NCBI GenBank assembly: GCA_013288685.1
Contig: JABDBM010000039.1
Coordinates: 1 to 35,669 of the forward strand
Direction of reading: 5' to 3'
DNA from: Bacteroidota bacterium
GTDB taxonomy: Bacteria > Bacteroidota > Bacteroidia > Sphingobacteriales > Sphingobacteriaceae
DNA length: 35,669 nt
The notes beneath the pieces are model-generated. The model worked only from the letters and a program-made list of their open reading frames with translations. It was not told the origin of the DNA and searched no databases. A program made the translations under genes and the position numbers. Every line of letters starts with the position of its first letter. The stretch's first letter is position 1. Positions 20,109 through 28,019 of this stretch are shown in pieces.

Positions 20109-20444
20109 ATGAACGTTATTAATAATAACACCAAGCCTGCCGTTGCAAGCAGCACAATAACCCGCGATTTGCGCGAGTTAGATGTAAAAACCGACAACAT
20201 TTACGAGTCGCTTGTTATTATGTCAAAGAGAGCTAACCAGATCTCGAATAACATAAAAGAAGAGTTACATCAAAAACTTTCGGAATTTGCTTCATCAAAT
20301 GATAACCTGGAAGAAGTTTTTGAAAACAGGGAGCAAATTGAGATCTCCAAATACTACGAAAAGTTGCCAAAACCCTCACTGGTAGCTATTCAGGAATTTT
20401 TAGATGATAAAATCTATTACCGTAACCCGGCAAAAGAAGTATAA
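20109..20444 (+). CDS. rpoZ: RNA polymerase omega subunit (Bacteroidota type)
   Basis: From the ATG at 20109 the product is 111 aa. It contains the motif ITRDLRELDVKTDNIYESLV followed by IMSKRANQIS, the Rpb6/omega core that wraps the beta-prime C-terminus. The tail (KLPKPSLVAIQEFLDDKIYY) is the extension typical of Bacteroidota. An ATG at 20076, in frame but overlapping bamD, would add 11 residues (MTIKKFQIKID) that do not belong to the family, so the later start is preferred. It lies between bamD and coaBC, a conserved order in this phylum. Confidence 0.9.
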   Translation: MNVINNNTKPAVASSTITRDLRELDVKTDNIYESLVIMSKRANQISNNIKEELHQKLSEFASSNDNLEEVFENREQIEISKYYEKLPKPSLVAIQEFLDDKIYYRNPAKEV

Positions 20445-20447
20445 TAT

Positions 20448-20556
20448 CCCCCAGCCCCCTAAAGGGGAGCAGAAAAGGTTTTTAAAAAAACTCCCTTGTG
20501 GGAGTTTTTTTGTTTATTTTTAATTTTTCATTCCCCCTTTAGGGGGTCAGGGGGTT
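20448..20556. repeat. G/C-run palindromic repeat flanking a terminator
   Basis: The left arm (20448-20469, CCCCCAGCCCCCTAAAGGGG) and right arm (20532-20553, CCCCCTTTAGGGGGTCAGGG plus GG) are inverted copies differing at a few positions. Between them, at 20485-20510, lies an intrinsic terminator hairpin. A third copy of the same motif lies inside recN at 29252-29278. Confidence 0.85.
20485..20510. terminator. Bidirectional terminator between rpoZ and coaBC
   Basis: An A6-CTCCC-TTGT-GGGAG-T6 hairpin has A and T runs on the two sides, so it could act in either direction. It lies between two genes that are usually grouped, so it probably separates or attenuates them. Confidence 0.75.
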
Positions 20557-20563
20557 TGAGTTT

Positions 20564-21766
20564 ATGCTTGCTAATAAAAATATAGTTTTAGGCGTATGCG
20601 GCAGTATAGCCGCATACAAGTCGGCAACGCTGGTGCGTTTAATGATAAAGGCCGGGGCCAATGTGCAGGTAGTGATGACACCAGACGCGACCAATTTTAT
20701 TACTCCACTAACCCTTTCAACACTTTCAAAAAAGCCAGTTCTGGTTGAATATTTTATTGCTGAAACCGGCGAATGGAATAACCATGTGGAACTTGGCCTA
20801 TGGGCCGATTTGTTGGTGATAGCGCCCGCAAGCGCCAACACACTGGCTAAAATGGCCAATGGCTTGTGCGATAACTTATTGATGGCTGTTTACCTTTCGG
20901 CGAAATGCCCGGTTTATTTTGCCCCTGCGATGGATCTGGATATGTGGAAACACGATGCTACCACCGAAAACATCAGCAGGCTTCAATCTTTTGGCAATAT
21001 CCTTATCCCCCCGGGCAGTGGCGAACTGGCCAGCGGTTTGCATGGCGAAGGGCGTATGGCGGAGCCAGAGGAGATTATTGCATTTCTATCGTCCGACATT
21101 AAAAAAAAGCTCCCCTTAGCTAATAAAAAGATATTGGTTTCTGCGGGGCCCACTTATGAAGCTATTGATCCCGTTCGCTTTATCGGCAATCATTCATCAG
21201 GTAAAATGGGGTTTGCCATAGCCGATCAACTGGCTTTAATGGGTGCCGATGTTACGTTGGTTTCGGGGCCGTCGGCCCAAGTAAGCAAACAGCATTCGGT
21301 TACCCGTATTGATGTTACTTCGGCCGCTGAGATGCTGGAAGCCTGCTTAGCGAATTTTAAAAGTTCGGATGCATGTATTATGAGCGCGGCCGTTGCCGAT
21401 TACACACCGGTTACCGTAGCATCGCAAAAAATCAAGAAAAAGGAAACCAATTTTAGTATCGATCTTAAAAAAACCACTGATATTTTGGGCGAACTGGGCA
21501 AGTTAAAAAGCTCCAAACAGGTATTGGCTGGTTTTGCTTTGGAAACCAACGACGAAGAAAAAAACGCGATTGACAAGCTGGAAAGAAAAAACCTTGATTT
21601 TATTGTATTAAATTCGCTGAACGATGAAGGCGCCGGTTTTAAAAAAGACACCAATAAGATTACCATTATAGATCGCAACGGAGAGAAAACAGCATTTGGC
21701 CTAAAAAGCAAGGCTGATGTAGCGCGCGATATTTGTTTGAAAATTGCTGAACTGATAACACCATGA
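20564..21766 (+). CDS. coaBC: Bifunctional phosphopantothenoylcysteine decarboxylase/synthetase
   Basis: This 400-aa protein is the usual length for CoaBC, which makes 4'-phosphopantetheine from phosphopantothenate and cysteine for coenzyme A synthesis. The N-terminal flavoprotein domain (residues 1-185) has GVCGSIAAYKSATLVR, the NHVELGLWADLLVIAPASAN region with the catalytic histidine and PASANT motif, and FAPAMDLDMW. The C-terminal synthetase domain (about 188-400) has KILVSAGPTYEAIDPVRFI, NHSSGKMGFAIAD, SAAVADYTP and the K-I-K-K loop. The start is just after a G/C-run repeat and has no Shine-Dalgarno site. Its stop codon overlaps the next start (ATGA), so it is translationally coupled to the DUF4835 gene. 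Confidence 0.96.
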   Translation: MLANKNIVLGVCGSIAAYKSATLVRLMIKAGANVQVVMTPDATNFITPLTLSTLSKKPVLVEYFIAETGEWNNHVELGLWADLLVIAPASANTLAKMANGLCDNLLMAVYLSAKCPVYFAPAMDLDMWKHDATTENISRLQSFGNILIPPGSGELASGLHGEGRMAEPEEIIAFLSSDIKKKLPLANKKILVSAGPTYEAIDPVRFIGNHSSGKMGFAIADQLALMGADVTLVSGPSAQVSKQHSVTRIDVTSAAEMLEACLANFKSSDACIMSAAVADYTPVTVASQKIKKKETNFSIDLKKTTDILGELGKLKSSKQVLAGFALETNDEEKNAIDKLERKNLDFIVLNSLNDEGAGFKKDTNKITIIDRNGEKTAFGLKSKADVARDICLKIAELITP

Positions 21767-22659
21767 AAACATTAATTTTCTGCATCCTGTTATTTTGCAT
21801 TTGTAGCATTACCGCTGCGCAGGATTTAAATGCCCGCGTGCAAGTAGTTTCTCCAAAAATACAATCAACCAACAAGCGTATTTTCCAGACGCTGGAAACC
21901 GCCATGAAGGATTTTTTAAATGGCCGCAAATGGAGCGCCGACGCCATTTTACCAGCTGAACGCATCGACTGCAACTTTGTATTAAACATTACCAACTGGG
22001 ATGGCAGCAGCAGCTTCAGCGGCGAATTACTGATCCAATCGTCGCGTCCGGTTTTTAATTCATCATACACTACCACGCTTTTAAATGCCTACGATAAGGA
22101 TATTGATTTTACCTATACCGAAGGGCAAACCATTGACTATACCGATCAGAATTTTCAAAGCAACCTGGCTTCTATCATGGCTTTTTATGCCTATATTATT
22201 GTAGGGATGGATTATGACAGTTTTTCGCGCTTTGGGGGTAGTACTTATTTTACGTATGCCCAGGCAGTGGTTACCAACGCGCAAACATCATCGTACAAGG
22301 GCTGGAAGGCTTTCGATGGCACTACCAATCGCTACTGGCTGTCGGAAAACCTAAACAATAAACTGTACCAGCCACTGCGCAGCTTTATGTATGATTATCA
22401 CCGCAACGGGCTTGATGTAATGGCCGACAATACCGGCAAAGGACGTAAAGAAATAACCGACTTGCTCCCGGTTCTCTCGCAGGTTGACAGGCAACGCCAG
22501 GGCGCCATGTTCCCCCTCGTATTTTTTACCGCTAAATGCGACGAGTTGATCTCCATTTTCAGCAAAGCCGACGGGCAGGACAGGATTGCCGCCATGAATG
22601 TTTTAAGCCAGGCTGATCCTTCGAACGGGTTGAAATACCAGGCGTTGGGGAAAAATTGA
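21763..22659 (+). CDS. porD: DUF4835/PorD-family secreted protein
   Basis: This 298-aa protein has a signal peptide (MKTLIFCILLFCICSITAAQ). The mature protein has the marks of the DUF4835 family: DLNARVQVVSPKIQSTNKRI, FQTLETAMKDFLNGRKWSAD, ERIDCNFVLNIT, the central FYAYIIVGMDYDSFSRFGGS, and a final LSQADPSNGLKYQAL. This family is annotated as PorD and linked to type IX secretion, though its exact role is less clear than that of the core Por proteins. It overlaps coaBC by 4 bp. In many Bacteroidota the next gene is recN; here about 5.4 kb of other genes lie between them. Confidence 0.88.
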   Translation: MKTLIFCILLFCICSITAAQDLNARVQVVSPKIQSTNKRIFQTLETAMKDFLNGRKWSADAILPAERIDCNFVLNITNWDGSSSFSGELLIQSSRPVFNSSYTTTLLNAYDKDIDFTYTEGQTIDYTDQNFQSNLASIMAFYAYIIVGMDYDSFSRFGGSTYFTYAQAVVTNAQTSSYKGWKAFDGTTNRYWLSENLNNKLYQPLRSFMYDYHRNGLDVMADNTGKGRKEITDLLPVLSQVDRQRQGAMFPLVFFTAKCDELISIFSKADGQDRIAAMNVLSQADPSNGLKYQALGKN

Positions 22660-22674
22660 ATTTGATTTCGGATT

Positions 22675-22730
22675 TAATTGTCTGAACCATGATTTATAGG
22701 ATTTATGGATTAAAGGATTTTGATTGTATA
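22675..22730. repeat. GATTTA/GGATT word repeat
   Basis: The stretch is built of words such as GGATTTA, CATGATTTATAGG, ATTTATGGATTA and AAGGATTTT. It resembles the word-repeat elements elsewhere in the window but has no strong inverted arm here. It separates the DUF4835 gene from the truncated Rpn-like fragment. Confidence 0.5.
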
Positions 22731-22757
22731 TTCAAACTAACCTTATTATAAACTCCA

Positions 22758-22889
22758 ATGAAACGTAACGACTTGCTTTGGAAAGCAGCACTGGAAGACC
22801 TTTTTGAAGACTTCTTGCTATTTTTTTATCCGAGATCCCGTGTGACGTTTAACCTGAATAAAGGTTTCGAATATTTAGATACCGTCTAA
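22758..22889 (+). pseudogene. N-terminal fragment of an Rpn-type nuclease/transposase-like protein
   Basis: A 43-codon reading frame starts MKRNDLLWKAALEDLFEDFL and continues FFYPRSRVTFNLNKGFEYLD, then ends after TV at a TAA. This resembles the first about 45 residues of Bacteroidota proteins annotated as Rpn-family recombination-promoting nuclease/putative transposase, which are about 250-320 aa long. The catalytic PD-(D/E)XK part would lie downstream and is missing. I infer a remnant left by deletion. The identification is from memory of the N-terminal pattern only. Confidence 0.5.
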
Positions 22890-22920
22890 AATCACCCATC
22901 GCTGAAATCTAAAAATCCGA

Positions 22921-22938
22921 TCCCGATAGCTATCGGGA
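22921..22938. repeat. TCCCGATAGCTATCGGGA palindrome
   Basis: This perfect 18-bp palindrome shares its 16-bp core with the copy at 12322-12339. It lies 31 bp after the Rpn-like fragment, in non-coding DNA. Confidence 0.95.
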
Positions 22939-23005
22939 CGAAGTTCCGATTTCCTAAATCCTCTGTCACACTCCTCCACTTCCGCGCGTCTCTTAACTGA
23001 AGATC

Positions 23006-23115
23006 ACGACGATACGCAAAATTTCTCGTCGTATTTTTCACTAAATAAAAAAATAATTCACAAATAATTTGCAAATACGAAATCTATCGTACATCTTTGT
23101 ACGAAGAGATTCGTA
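23006..23115 (+). promoter_or_regulatory. blaI-type promoter with dyad operators
   Basis: A promoter TTG (23069-23071), 20-bp spacer, CATCTTTG (23092-23099) lies before the repressor gene. Two 16-bp dyads overlap it: TACGA-AATCTA-TCGTA at 23076-23091 fills the spacer, and TACGAA-GAGA-TTCGTA at 23100-23115 covers the expected transcript start. Their centres are 24 bp apart. A third, looser dyad (ACGACGA/TCGTCGT, 23006-23032) lies upstream. Placement and symmetry fit autorepression by the BlaI-family protein. The core word TACGA differs from the classical TACA/TGTA bla box. Confidence 0.8.
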
Positions 23116-23127
23116 TAATAAAATAAT

Positions 23128-23502
23128 ATGGAAATGAAACCAACAGAAAGCGAACTGGAAATTTTGCAGGTAATCTGGAAAAAGGGCCAATGCACCGTTC
23201 GCGATGTGCACGAAGAACTGGCAAAAAGCAAGGATGCGGGCTATACTACCACCCTTAAACTGATGCAGATAATGCACGATAAAGGAATGGTTGAGCGCGA
23301 TACTACTTCCAAAACGCATTTGTATAAAGCTTTGGTTACCCGCGAACAGGCCCAGCAAACCGCACTTGATAAAATTATATCAACCGTATTTAAAGGCTCA
23401 ACTTCCGATTTGGTGATACAGGCCCTGGGCCATCACCGCGCTTCGAAAGATGAGATTGATGCGATTAAAAGTTATTTGAAACAGTTTGAGAAGGGTGATT
23501 AG
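23128..23502 (+). CDS. BlaI/MecI/CopY-family transcriptional repressor
   Basis: This 124-aa protein is the usual length for the family. The N-terminal winged helix starts METMKPTESELEILQVIWKK-like (residues 1-20) and continues GQCTVRDVHEELAKSKDAGY and TTTLKLMQIMHDKGMVERD, the recognition-helix and wing region with the site where BlaR1-type proteases normally trigger cleavage. A C-terminal dimerisation helix bundle follows, ending AIKSYLKQFEKGD. It probably binds the dyads in its own promoter and is inactivated when a partner M56 membrane protease is activated. Two such proteases follow on the same strand. Neither has a beta-lactam sensor domain, so the inducer is unlikely to be a penicillin. 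Confidence 0.93.
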   Translation: MEMKPTESELEILQVIWKKGQCTVRDVHEELAKSKDAGYTTTLKLMQIMHDKGMVERDTTSKTHLYKALVTREQAQQTALDKIISTVFKGSTSDLVIQALGHHRASKDEIDAIKSYLKQFEKGD

Positions 23503-23581
23503 AGGTTAGAGAATGGAGATTAGTCCGAAAAAACAAAAAAAACTTCCTTCTTAACTAATCTCTAACCTCCGACCTCTAATC
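23497..23581. repeat. Word-repeat hairpin overlapping the blaI-like stop codon
   Basis: The arms are 23497-23524 and 23554-23581, each 28 nt, made of GATTAGAGG, GGTTAGAG and GAGATTAGT words in the left arm and complementary words in different order in the right arm. The left arm includes the last two codons of the repressor gene. It lies between the repressor and the first M56 gene and could reduce readthrough. Confidence 0.75.
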
Positions 23582-23605
23582 TCTCGAAACTAAATTCTAA
23601 ACAAA

Positions 23606-25522
23606 ATGGAACCCATACTATACAACATCGGCCAGGTTTTAGGAATAACCATTATCCATTCGTTATGGCAGGGGCTTATCCTGTATATGGTTTTGCGCGT
23701 TGTTTTTACCGCAATTCCTGCTTTGCCTTCGGTAAAAAAATATAACCTGGCCATTGTTGCCATGGCTTCTATAGCTGTATGGTTTTTCTACACCTTATTT
23801 ATTGAGTTTAGCTCTTATAACTGGACAAATTTAAAGTTAGCACCTGCCACAACACTGATTAATCCAGCTTATCAATTGCAGGCGCAGCATCATCAGTCGT
23901 CGTCCTTTTACAGGATGATTGCTGCGTACCTGCCTTACGTATCTGTTTTGTATTTAATTGGGCTGCTGGTAAACCTAACCAAACTGGGTTGGGAATGGAA
24001 CAAAATCAGGCTGATCAAACAATCGCTTATCCCGGCCGAGCAGATGCAGCAGTACATCAACAAGTTTTCAAAAAAACTGAATATCAATAAATATATACAA
24101 CTAAAATTCAGCAATATAGTTAACGTACCCTGCACTATCGGCTATTTTAAACCGCTCATATTGCTACCGGTATCTTTAGCTACTTATTTATCGGCCTGCG
24201 AAGTGGAGGCTATTTTACTACACGAACTCTCGCACATTAAACGAAATGATTACCTCATCAACCTGCTGCAGCAAGTAATATCGGTGATACTTTTCTTTAA
24301 TCCGTTTGCACAATTAATAAACCGCATCATCAACCTGGAAAGAGAAAACGGCTGCGACGACCTGGTTGTTGAAAAAACAGGAAAGCCCTTAATTTATGCC
24401 CAGGCCCTCTTAAAACTCGAGGAAAACAGAGGGCCGCAGCTAAAACTGGCGCTTGCCGCAACAGGCAAAAAGAATTATTTACTACACAGAATTGAGAGAA
24501 TCATGAAAACTAAAAAACCAATCGGAAATATACGCCACCTGTTGATAGCCACCTTATTGCTGGCTGGTGGCCTGGGCAGTATTGCCTGGTTTAACCCGGA
24601 AATTGCCAACGGCAAACCGGCCAATGCTAAGGGACTTAAATCACTTGCTAAAGCAAAGTCCAATTTAGCTCAACAAGCATTAACTGCTTTTGCTTACGCA
24701 GATGACTCGAACAAGTATATCCGCATAAGCGATACCTCTAAAAAGAAAAAAGGAACAGTTGCAGCTGCCGATACCAACGCGAATAAAAAGGAATATAACA
24801 TCGCCGACTCTGCTGATCATTCAGAAAACTACAACTTTAACTTCAATTTTAATAATGAGCCCTGGGCCGATTCGCTGAAGAAATTCTATTCGGGCGCCGC
24901 TTGGAAAAAGCAAGTGGAAATGATGAAGCAGCAAGGCGAAGAAATGCGGAAAAAATTCAATAGTCCTGAATGGAAGCAGCAAATGATGGCGATGAACAAA
25001 CAGGGCGAATGGATGAAAAAACAATTTGACAACCCGGAATGGAAAGCGCAGATGGAAAAGCAGGGCGAGTGGATGAAAAAACAATTTGACAATCCTGAAT
25101 GGAAAGCGCAGATGAAAAAACAGGGTGAGTTGATGAAAAAACAATTCGATAACCCTGAATGGAAAGCACAGATGAAAAAACAGGGCGAGTTGATGAAAAA
25201 ACAGTTCGATAACCCTGAATGGAAAGCGCAGATGGAAAAGCAGGGCGAACTAATGAAAAAACAGTTTGATAACCCTGAATGGAAAGAACAGATGGAAAAA
25301 CAGGGTGAACTAATGAAAAAACAATTCGATAACCCTGAATGGAAGGAAGAGATGAAAAAACAGGGCGAGTTGATGAAAAAACAATTTGACAGCCCCGAGT
25401 GGAAAAAGCAAATGGAAGACATGCAGTTTTATTTTAAAGACTCCACCAATTTTAACTTTAAAGATTCCACAAACTTTAAGCATAAAGCTAAGGCGGTTAA
25501 GAAATCGGTGAAGAAGGGGTAG
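23606..25522 (+). CDS. M56 (BlaR1-type) membrane metallopeptidase with 20-aa repeat tail
   Basis: This 638-aa protein has four membrane helices (about 8-33, 43-66, 104-124, 310-328). The cytoplasmic loop between helices 3 and 4 carries the zinc site: HELSH at 206-210 and the downstream glutamate in ERENGCDD. BlaR1-type proteases cleave or trigger cleavage of BlaI-type repressors after an external signal. After helix 4, the predicted periplasmic tail lacks the penicillin-binding domain of BlaR1. Residues about 432-605 instead hold eight to nine copies of a 20-residue unit (consensus QFDNPEWKAQMKKQGELMKK), highly charged and helical. It follows the BlaI gene by 103 bp and is paralogous to the next gene. 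Confidence 0.92.
   Translation: MEPILYNIGQVLGITIIHSLWQGLILYMVLRVVFTAIPALPSVKKYNLAIVAMASIAVWFFYTLFIEFSSYNWTNLKLAPATTLINPAYQLQAQHHQSSSFYRMIAAYLPYVSVLYLIGLLVNLTKLGWEWNKIRLIKQSLIPAEQMQQYINKFSKKLNINKYIQLKFSNIVNVPCTIGYFKPLILLPVSLATYLSACEVEAILLHELSHIKRNDYLINLLQQVISVILFFNPFAQLINRIINLERENGCDDLVVEKTGKPLIYAQALLKLEENRGPQLKLALAATGKKNYLLHRIERIMKTKKPIGNIRHLLIATLLLAGGLGSIAWFNPEIANGKPANAKGLKSLAKAKSNLAQQALTAFAYADDSNKYIRISDTSKKKKGTVAAADTNANKKEYNIADSADHSENYNFNFNFNNEPWADSLKKFYSGAAWKKQVEMMKQQGEEMRKKFNSPEWKQQMMAMNKQGEWMKKQFDNPEWKAQMEKQGEWMKKQFDNPEWKAQMKKQGELMKKQFDNPEWKAQMKKQGELMKKQFDNPEWKAQMEKQGELMKKQFDNPEWKEQMEKQGELMKKQFDNPEWKEEMKKQGELMKKQFDSPEWKKQMEDMQFYFKDSTNFNFKDSTNFKHKAKAVKKSVKKG
24901..25416 (+). repeat. 60-bp in-frame tandem repeat array
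   Basis: The period is exactly 60 bp, with about 8.5 units. Six units between 25021 and 25380 are nearly identical, with mostly synonymous changes. The two units before and the one after are more diverged. Each unit encodes 20 residues with an invariant P-E-W. Confidence 0.95.
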
Positions 25523-25582
25523 TAATTAGTGATTAGAGGTTAGTGATAAGAGGTTGGATGGAAATGTCTTGAAATAGCCCAA

Positions 25583-25610
25583 ATAGCGAGCGGTTTGAAA
25601 CCATCGCTAT
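25583..25610. repeat. Hairpin between the two M56 genes
   Basis: ATAGCGA (25583-25589) pairs with TCGCTAT (25604-25610), and inside it GGTTT/AAACC pairs around a single G. There is no T-run, so it is not a typical terminator. The remaining bases of the 177-bp gap hold AGTGATTAGAGGTTAG-type words near 25528-25555. Confidence 0.6.
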
Positions 25611-25699
25611 GGAAAAGCACAGTTTAATTAGTTAATGAATCAAAATTGGTTTTTTAGTTGAAACAAATGACTAAAGCCAACGACTAATAAGAAAAGAAA

Positions 25700-27799
25700 A
25701 TGGAAAATACACTGTATAACATTAGCCAGGTTGTAGGGATTACCATTATCCATTCGCTGTGGCAGGGGTTGCTCATCTATTTTGTATTGCGAATGCTGCT
25801 GATGTTCGGCGCGCAGTTACCGGCATCAAAAAAATACCTGCTGGCTGTAAGCAGTTTAATGGCTATAACCGGCTGGTTTTTATACACGTTAGTAAACGAA
25901 ATAAGTATTTATAACTGGTTGGCTGTTGTACCCGAAAAAATATCGGCTATGCCTTTAATGCTCGACTTACCTGCAAACATGCACCAGTTTAACGATCAAA
26001 CCATCCGATATTATTATAGTATCGAGGAATACTTGCCCTATATAAGTTTGGTGTATGCAGTCGGGTTGTTGTTCAATATAGCCCGGCTTATACTTGGCCG
26101 CCGTAAAATAAATGCTATTAAACAAACCATGAGTATTGACATTGTTTTACAACGGCAAGTAAACAAATTCACCGATATGCTGAATATAGACCACAAAGTA
26201 AAGGTCGGCATCAGCAACCTAATTGATGTGCCCTGCATGGTGGGCTATTTTAAACCGCTTATCCTTTTGCCCTTTACCCTAACTACCTATATGAGCGCCG
26301 AAGAAATTGAGGCCATTTTACTGCACGAACTAACGCATATTAAACGTAACGACTATGTTATAAACCTGCTGCAGCAAGTAATATCAACATTGTTATTTTT
26401 TAATCCCTGCGCACAATTAATTAACAAAATTATTAACGAAGAACGCGAAAACAGCTGCGACGATTTGGTAATTAAACAGACACCAAACCCGCTCGTTTAC
26501 GCAAAAGCATTATTAAAACTCGAACAAACACGCGAAAATAACATGCGGATGGCCATGGCTGCCACCGGAAAAAAGTACCAGTTACTAACCAGAATTGAAC
26601 GGATTATGAAAACTAAAAAACCAACACAAAGCCTGCGCCCTGCATTAGCGGCCATGCTTATACTAACCATAAGTATGGCCGGCATGGCCATGCTAAGCCC
26701 CCAAATTGCACAGGGCAAGATATCGGTAAAAGCAATTGCGCCGATGATACACAATTTATTGACTGATACCGTTAAAAAAGCAAAAACAACGCATAAAGTT
26801 ATTGCTACCAAAAAAAGTACAAAAGCAAAGATGGTAGTACTTGCTGATAACAGGGATGACGACAACAATTATAACGACGCCGAATTAGACAAATTAAGCG
26901 CAGAAGTTGAAAAGCACGGCGACGCCATCAGCAAACTTTACGAGAACCCTGAATTTGAAAAACTGAACGAAGAACTGGAAGAAAAAGGCCGGGTAATGGA
27001 CGAGTTTTACAACCGCCCCGAAGTGCGTGAGCTACAAGAGAAGCAGGAAAAACTGGCCCAGGATTTCGAAAAAAACTGGGGCGAGACACCCGAAATGAGG
27101 GAAACCAGCGAAAAGATGGAAGCCATAGGGCACAAAATGGAAATCTATTATAACAGCCCTGAGTTTAAAAAGATAAACGAAGCACTGGAGAAAAAATATG
27201 GCATTGAGCACGACCATTATTATGACGACCGTGAAAACGAAAATTACCGCAATTACCAGGCTGAGTTAAAGAAAAACATCCCGGCCGAAGTAACCCAGGA
27301 AAGTGAGGAGTTGAAAGTATTGGGTCAAAAAATAAAAGACCGTTACCGTTCGCCCGAATATCGCCAGCAGCAACAGGCAATGAGGGCCATGGGCGATAGT
27401 TTAAGAAGGGCCTATAACGATCCGAAAATTAAAGAGCTGAAAGCGCAAATGCATGAATTGAACGAAAAAATGCGCGCTTATCGCGATAATCCTGAAATAA
27501 AAAAGGAAAAAGAACTTTTGAAAATCGCTCAGCAAAAGCTGCATGCCTACATGCGCACCCCTGAATTTAGAAAACGTATGGAATTGCGCCGCAAAGATGA
27601 AGCTTATTTCCGCTGGGAAAGACCAGAACGTCCTGAAAGGCCAGAGCGCCCCGAGAGACCTGAGCGTCCAGAGAGACCTGAACGCCCGGAAAGAGCCGAG
27701 CGCCCGGAAAGACCTGAACGTCCCGAAGCACCGGAAAGGCCAGAGCGCCCGGAAGCTCCCGCAAGGCCGGAAGCGCCAGCGCCGCCAGATAATAATTAA
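25700..27799 (+). CDS. M56 (BlaR1-type) membrane metallopeptidase with degenerate repeats and PER-rich tail
   Basis: This 699-aa protein is a paralogue of the preceding gene. Its first 30 residues share ITIIHSLWQGL and the core shares KRNDYVINLLQQVIS. The zinc site is HELTH at 209-213, with ERENSCDD downstream. The helix pattern is the same (four segments, last near 315-333). The predicted periplasmic tail (about 395-630) is charged and helical, with recurring [NS]-x-P-E-[FY] or NPE-like motifs every 20-30 residues, a diverged form of the P-E-W repeats of its neighbour. Residues 640-699 are almost pure P-E-R triplets turning into P-E-A-P. No beta-lactam sensor domain is present. It probably serves the same repressor or a related stress circuit. 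Confidence 0.92.
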   Translation: MENTLYNISQVVGITIIHSLWQGLLIYFVLRMLLMFGAQLPASKKYLLAVSSLMAITGWFLYTLVNEISIYNWLAVVPEKISAMPLMLDLPANMHQFNDQTIRYYYSIEEYLPYISLVYAVGLLFNIARLILGRRKINAIKQTMSIDIVLQRQVNKFTDMLNIDHKVKVGISNLIDVPCMVGYFKPLILLPFTLTTYMSAEEIEAILLHELTHIKRNDYVINLLQQVISTLLFFNPCAQLINKIINEERENSCDDLVIKQTPNPLVYAKALLKLEQTRENNMRMAMAATGKKYQLLTRIERIMKTKKPTQSLRPALAAMLILTISMAGMAMLSPQIAQGKISVKAIAPMIHNLLTDTVKKAKTTHKVIATKKSTKAKMVVLADNRDDDNNYNDAELDKLSAEVEKHGDAISKLYENPEFEKLNEELEEKGRVMDEFYNRPEVRELQEKQEKLAQDFEKNWGETPEMRETSEKMEAIGHKMEIYYNSPEFKKINEALEKKYGIEHDHYYDDRENENYRNYQAELKKNIPAEVTQESEELKVLGQKIKDRYRSPEYRQQQQAMRAMGDSLRRAYNDPKIKELKAQMHELNEKMRAYRDNPEIKKEKELLKIAQQKLHAYMRTPEFRKRMELRRKDEAYFRWERPERPERPERPERPERPERPERPERAERPERPERPEAPERPERPEAPARPEAPAPPDNN
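27618..27795 (+). repeat. 9-bp codon-triplet repeat (P-E-R tail)
   Basis: About 19 successive nine-base units encode Pro-Glu-Arg and variants. Codon choice varies (CGT/CGC/AGG/AGA for Arg), so the amino-acid pattern is conserved better than the DNA. Confidence 0.9.
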
Positions 27800-27827
27800 T
27801 ATATAACTTCAAAGTGTTTTTTTCTTT

Positions 27828-27930
27828 TGTCATCCTGAGCGCAGCGAAGGATCTTCTGCGACATACGTAGCTAATATGCATGTTGGCCATTGCAGGGCGT
27901 AGAAGATCCTTCGCTGCGCTCAGGATGACA
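27828..27930. repeat. MITE-like element with perfect 30-bp inverted ends
   Basis: The 30-nt arm at 27828-27857, beginning TGTCATCCTGAGCGCAGCG, is perfectly complementary to the arm at 27901-27930. The 43-bp centre is unrelated. The total length is 103 bp. No transposase is encoded. It lies between the second M56 gene and recN. Confidence 0.9.
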
Positions 27931-27967
27931 ATTATTTTTTCCCCACGTGTGTAGGAGGACGGTAAAA

Positions 27968-28011
27968 CCCAATCAACTTATTCAACATATTCAACTCAAT
28001 CCAACTAAATC
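27968..28011. repeat. TCAAC word repeat
   Basis: Successive words (AATCAACTT, ATTCAACAT, ATTCAACTC, AATCCAACT) with a period near 9-10 bp lie just upstream of the recN leader hairpin. There is no inverted arm. Confidence 0.5.
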
Positions 28012-28019
28012 CGTAATTT

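Noticed and set aside
24901..25416. The 60-bp array as a CRISPR
   Set aside because: The units are contiguous without unique spacers and code for protein in frame.
24886..25422. A 178-aa antisense ORF with repeated HSGLSNCFF units
   Set aside because: It is the shadow of the 60-bp repeat of the M56 gene. A 60-bp period keeps other frames open.
27567..27890. Antisense and alternative-frame ORFs over the P-E-R repeat
   Set aside because: The nine-base repeat keeps all frames free of stops. The M56 frame carries the real domain.
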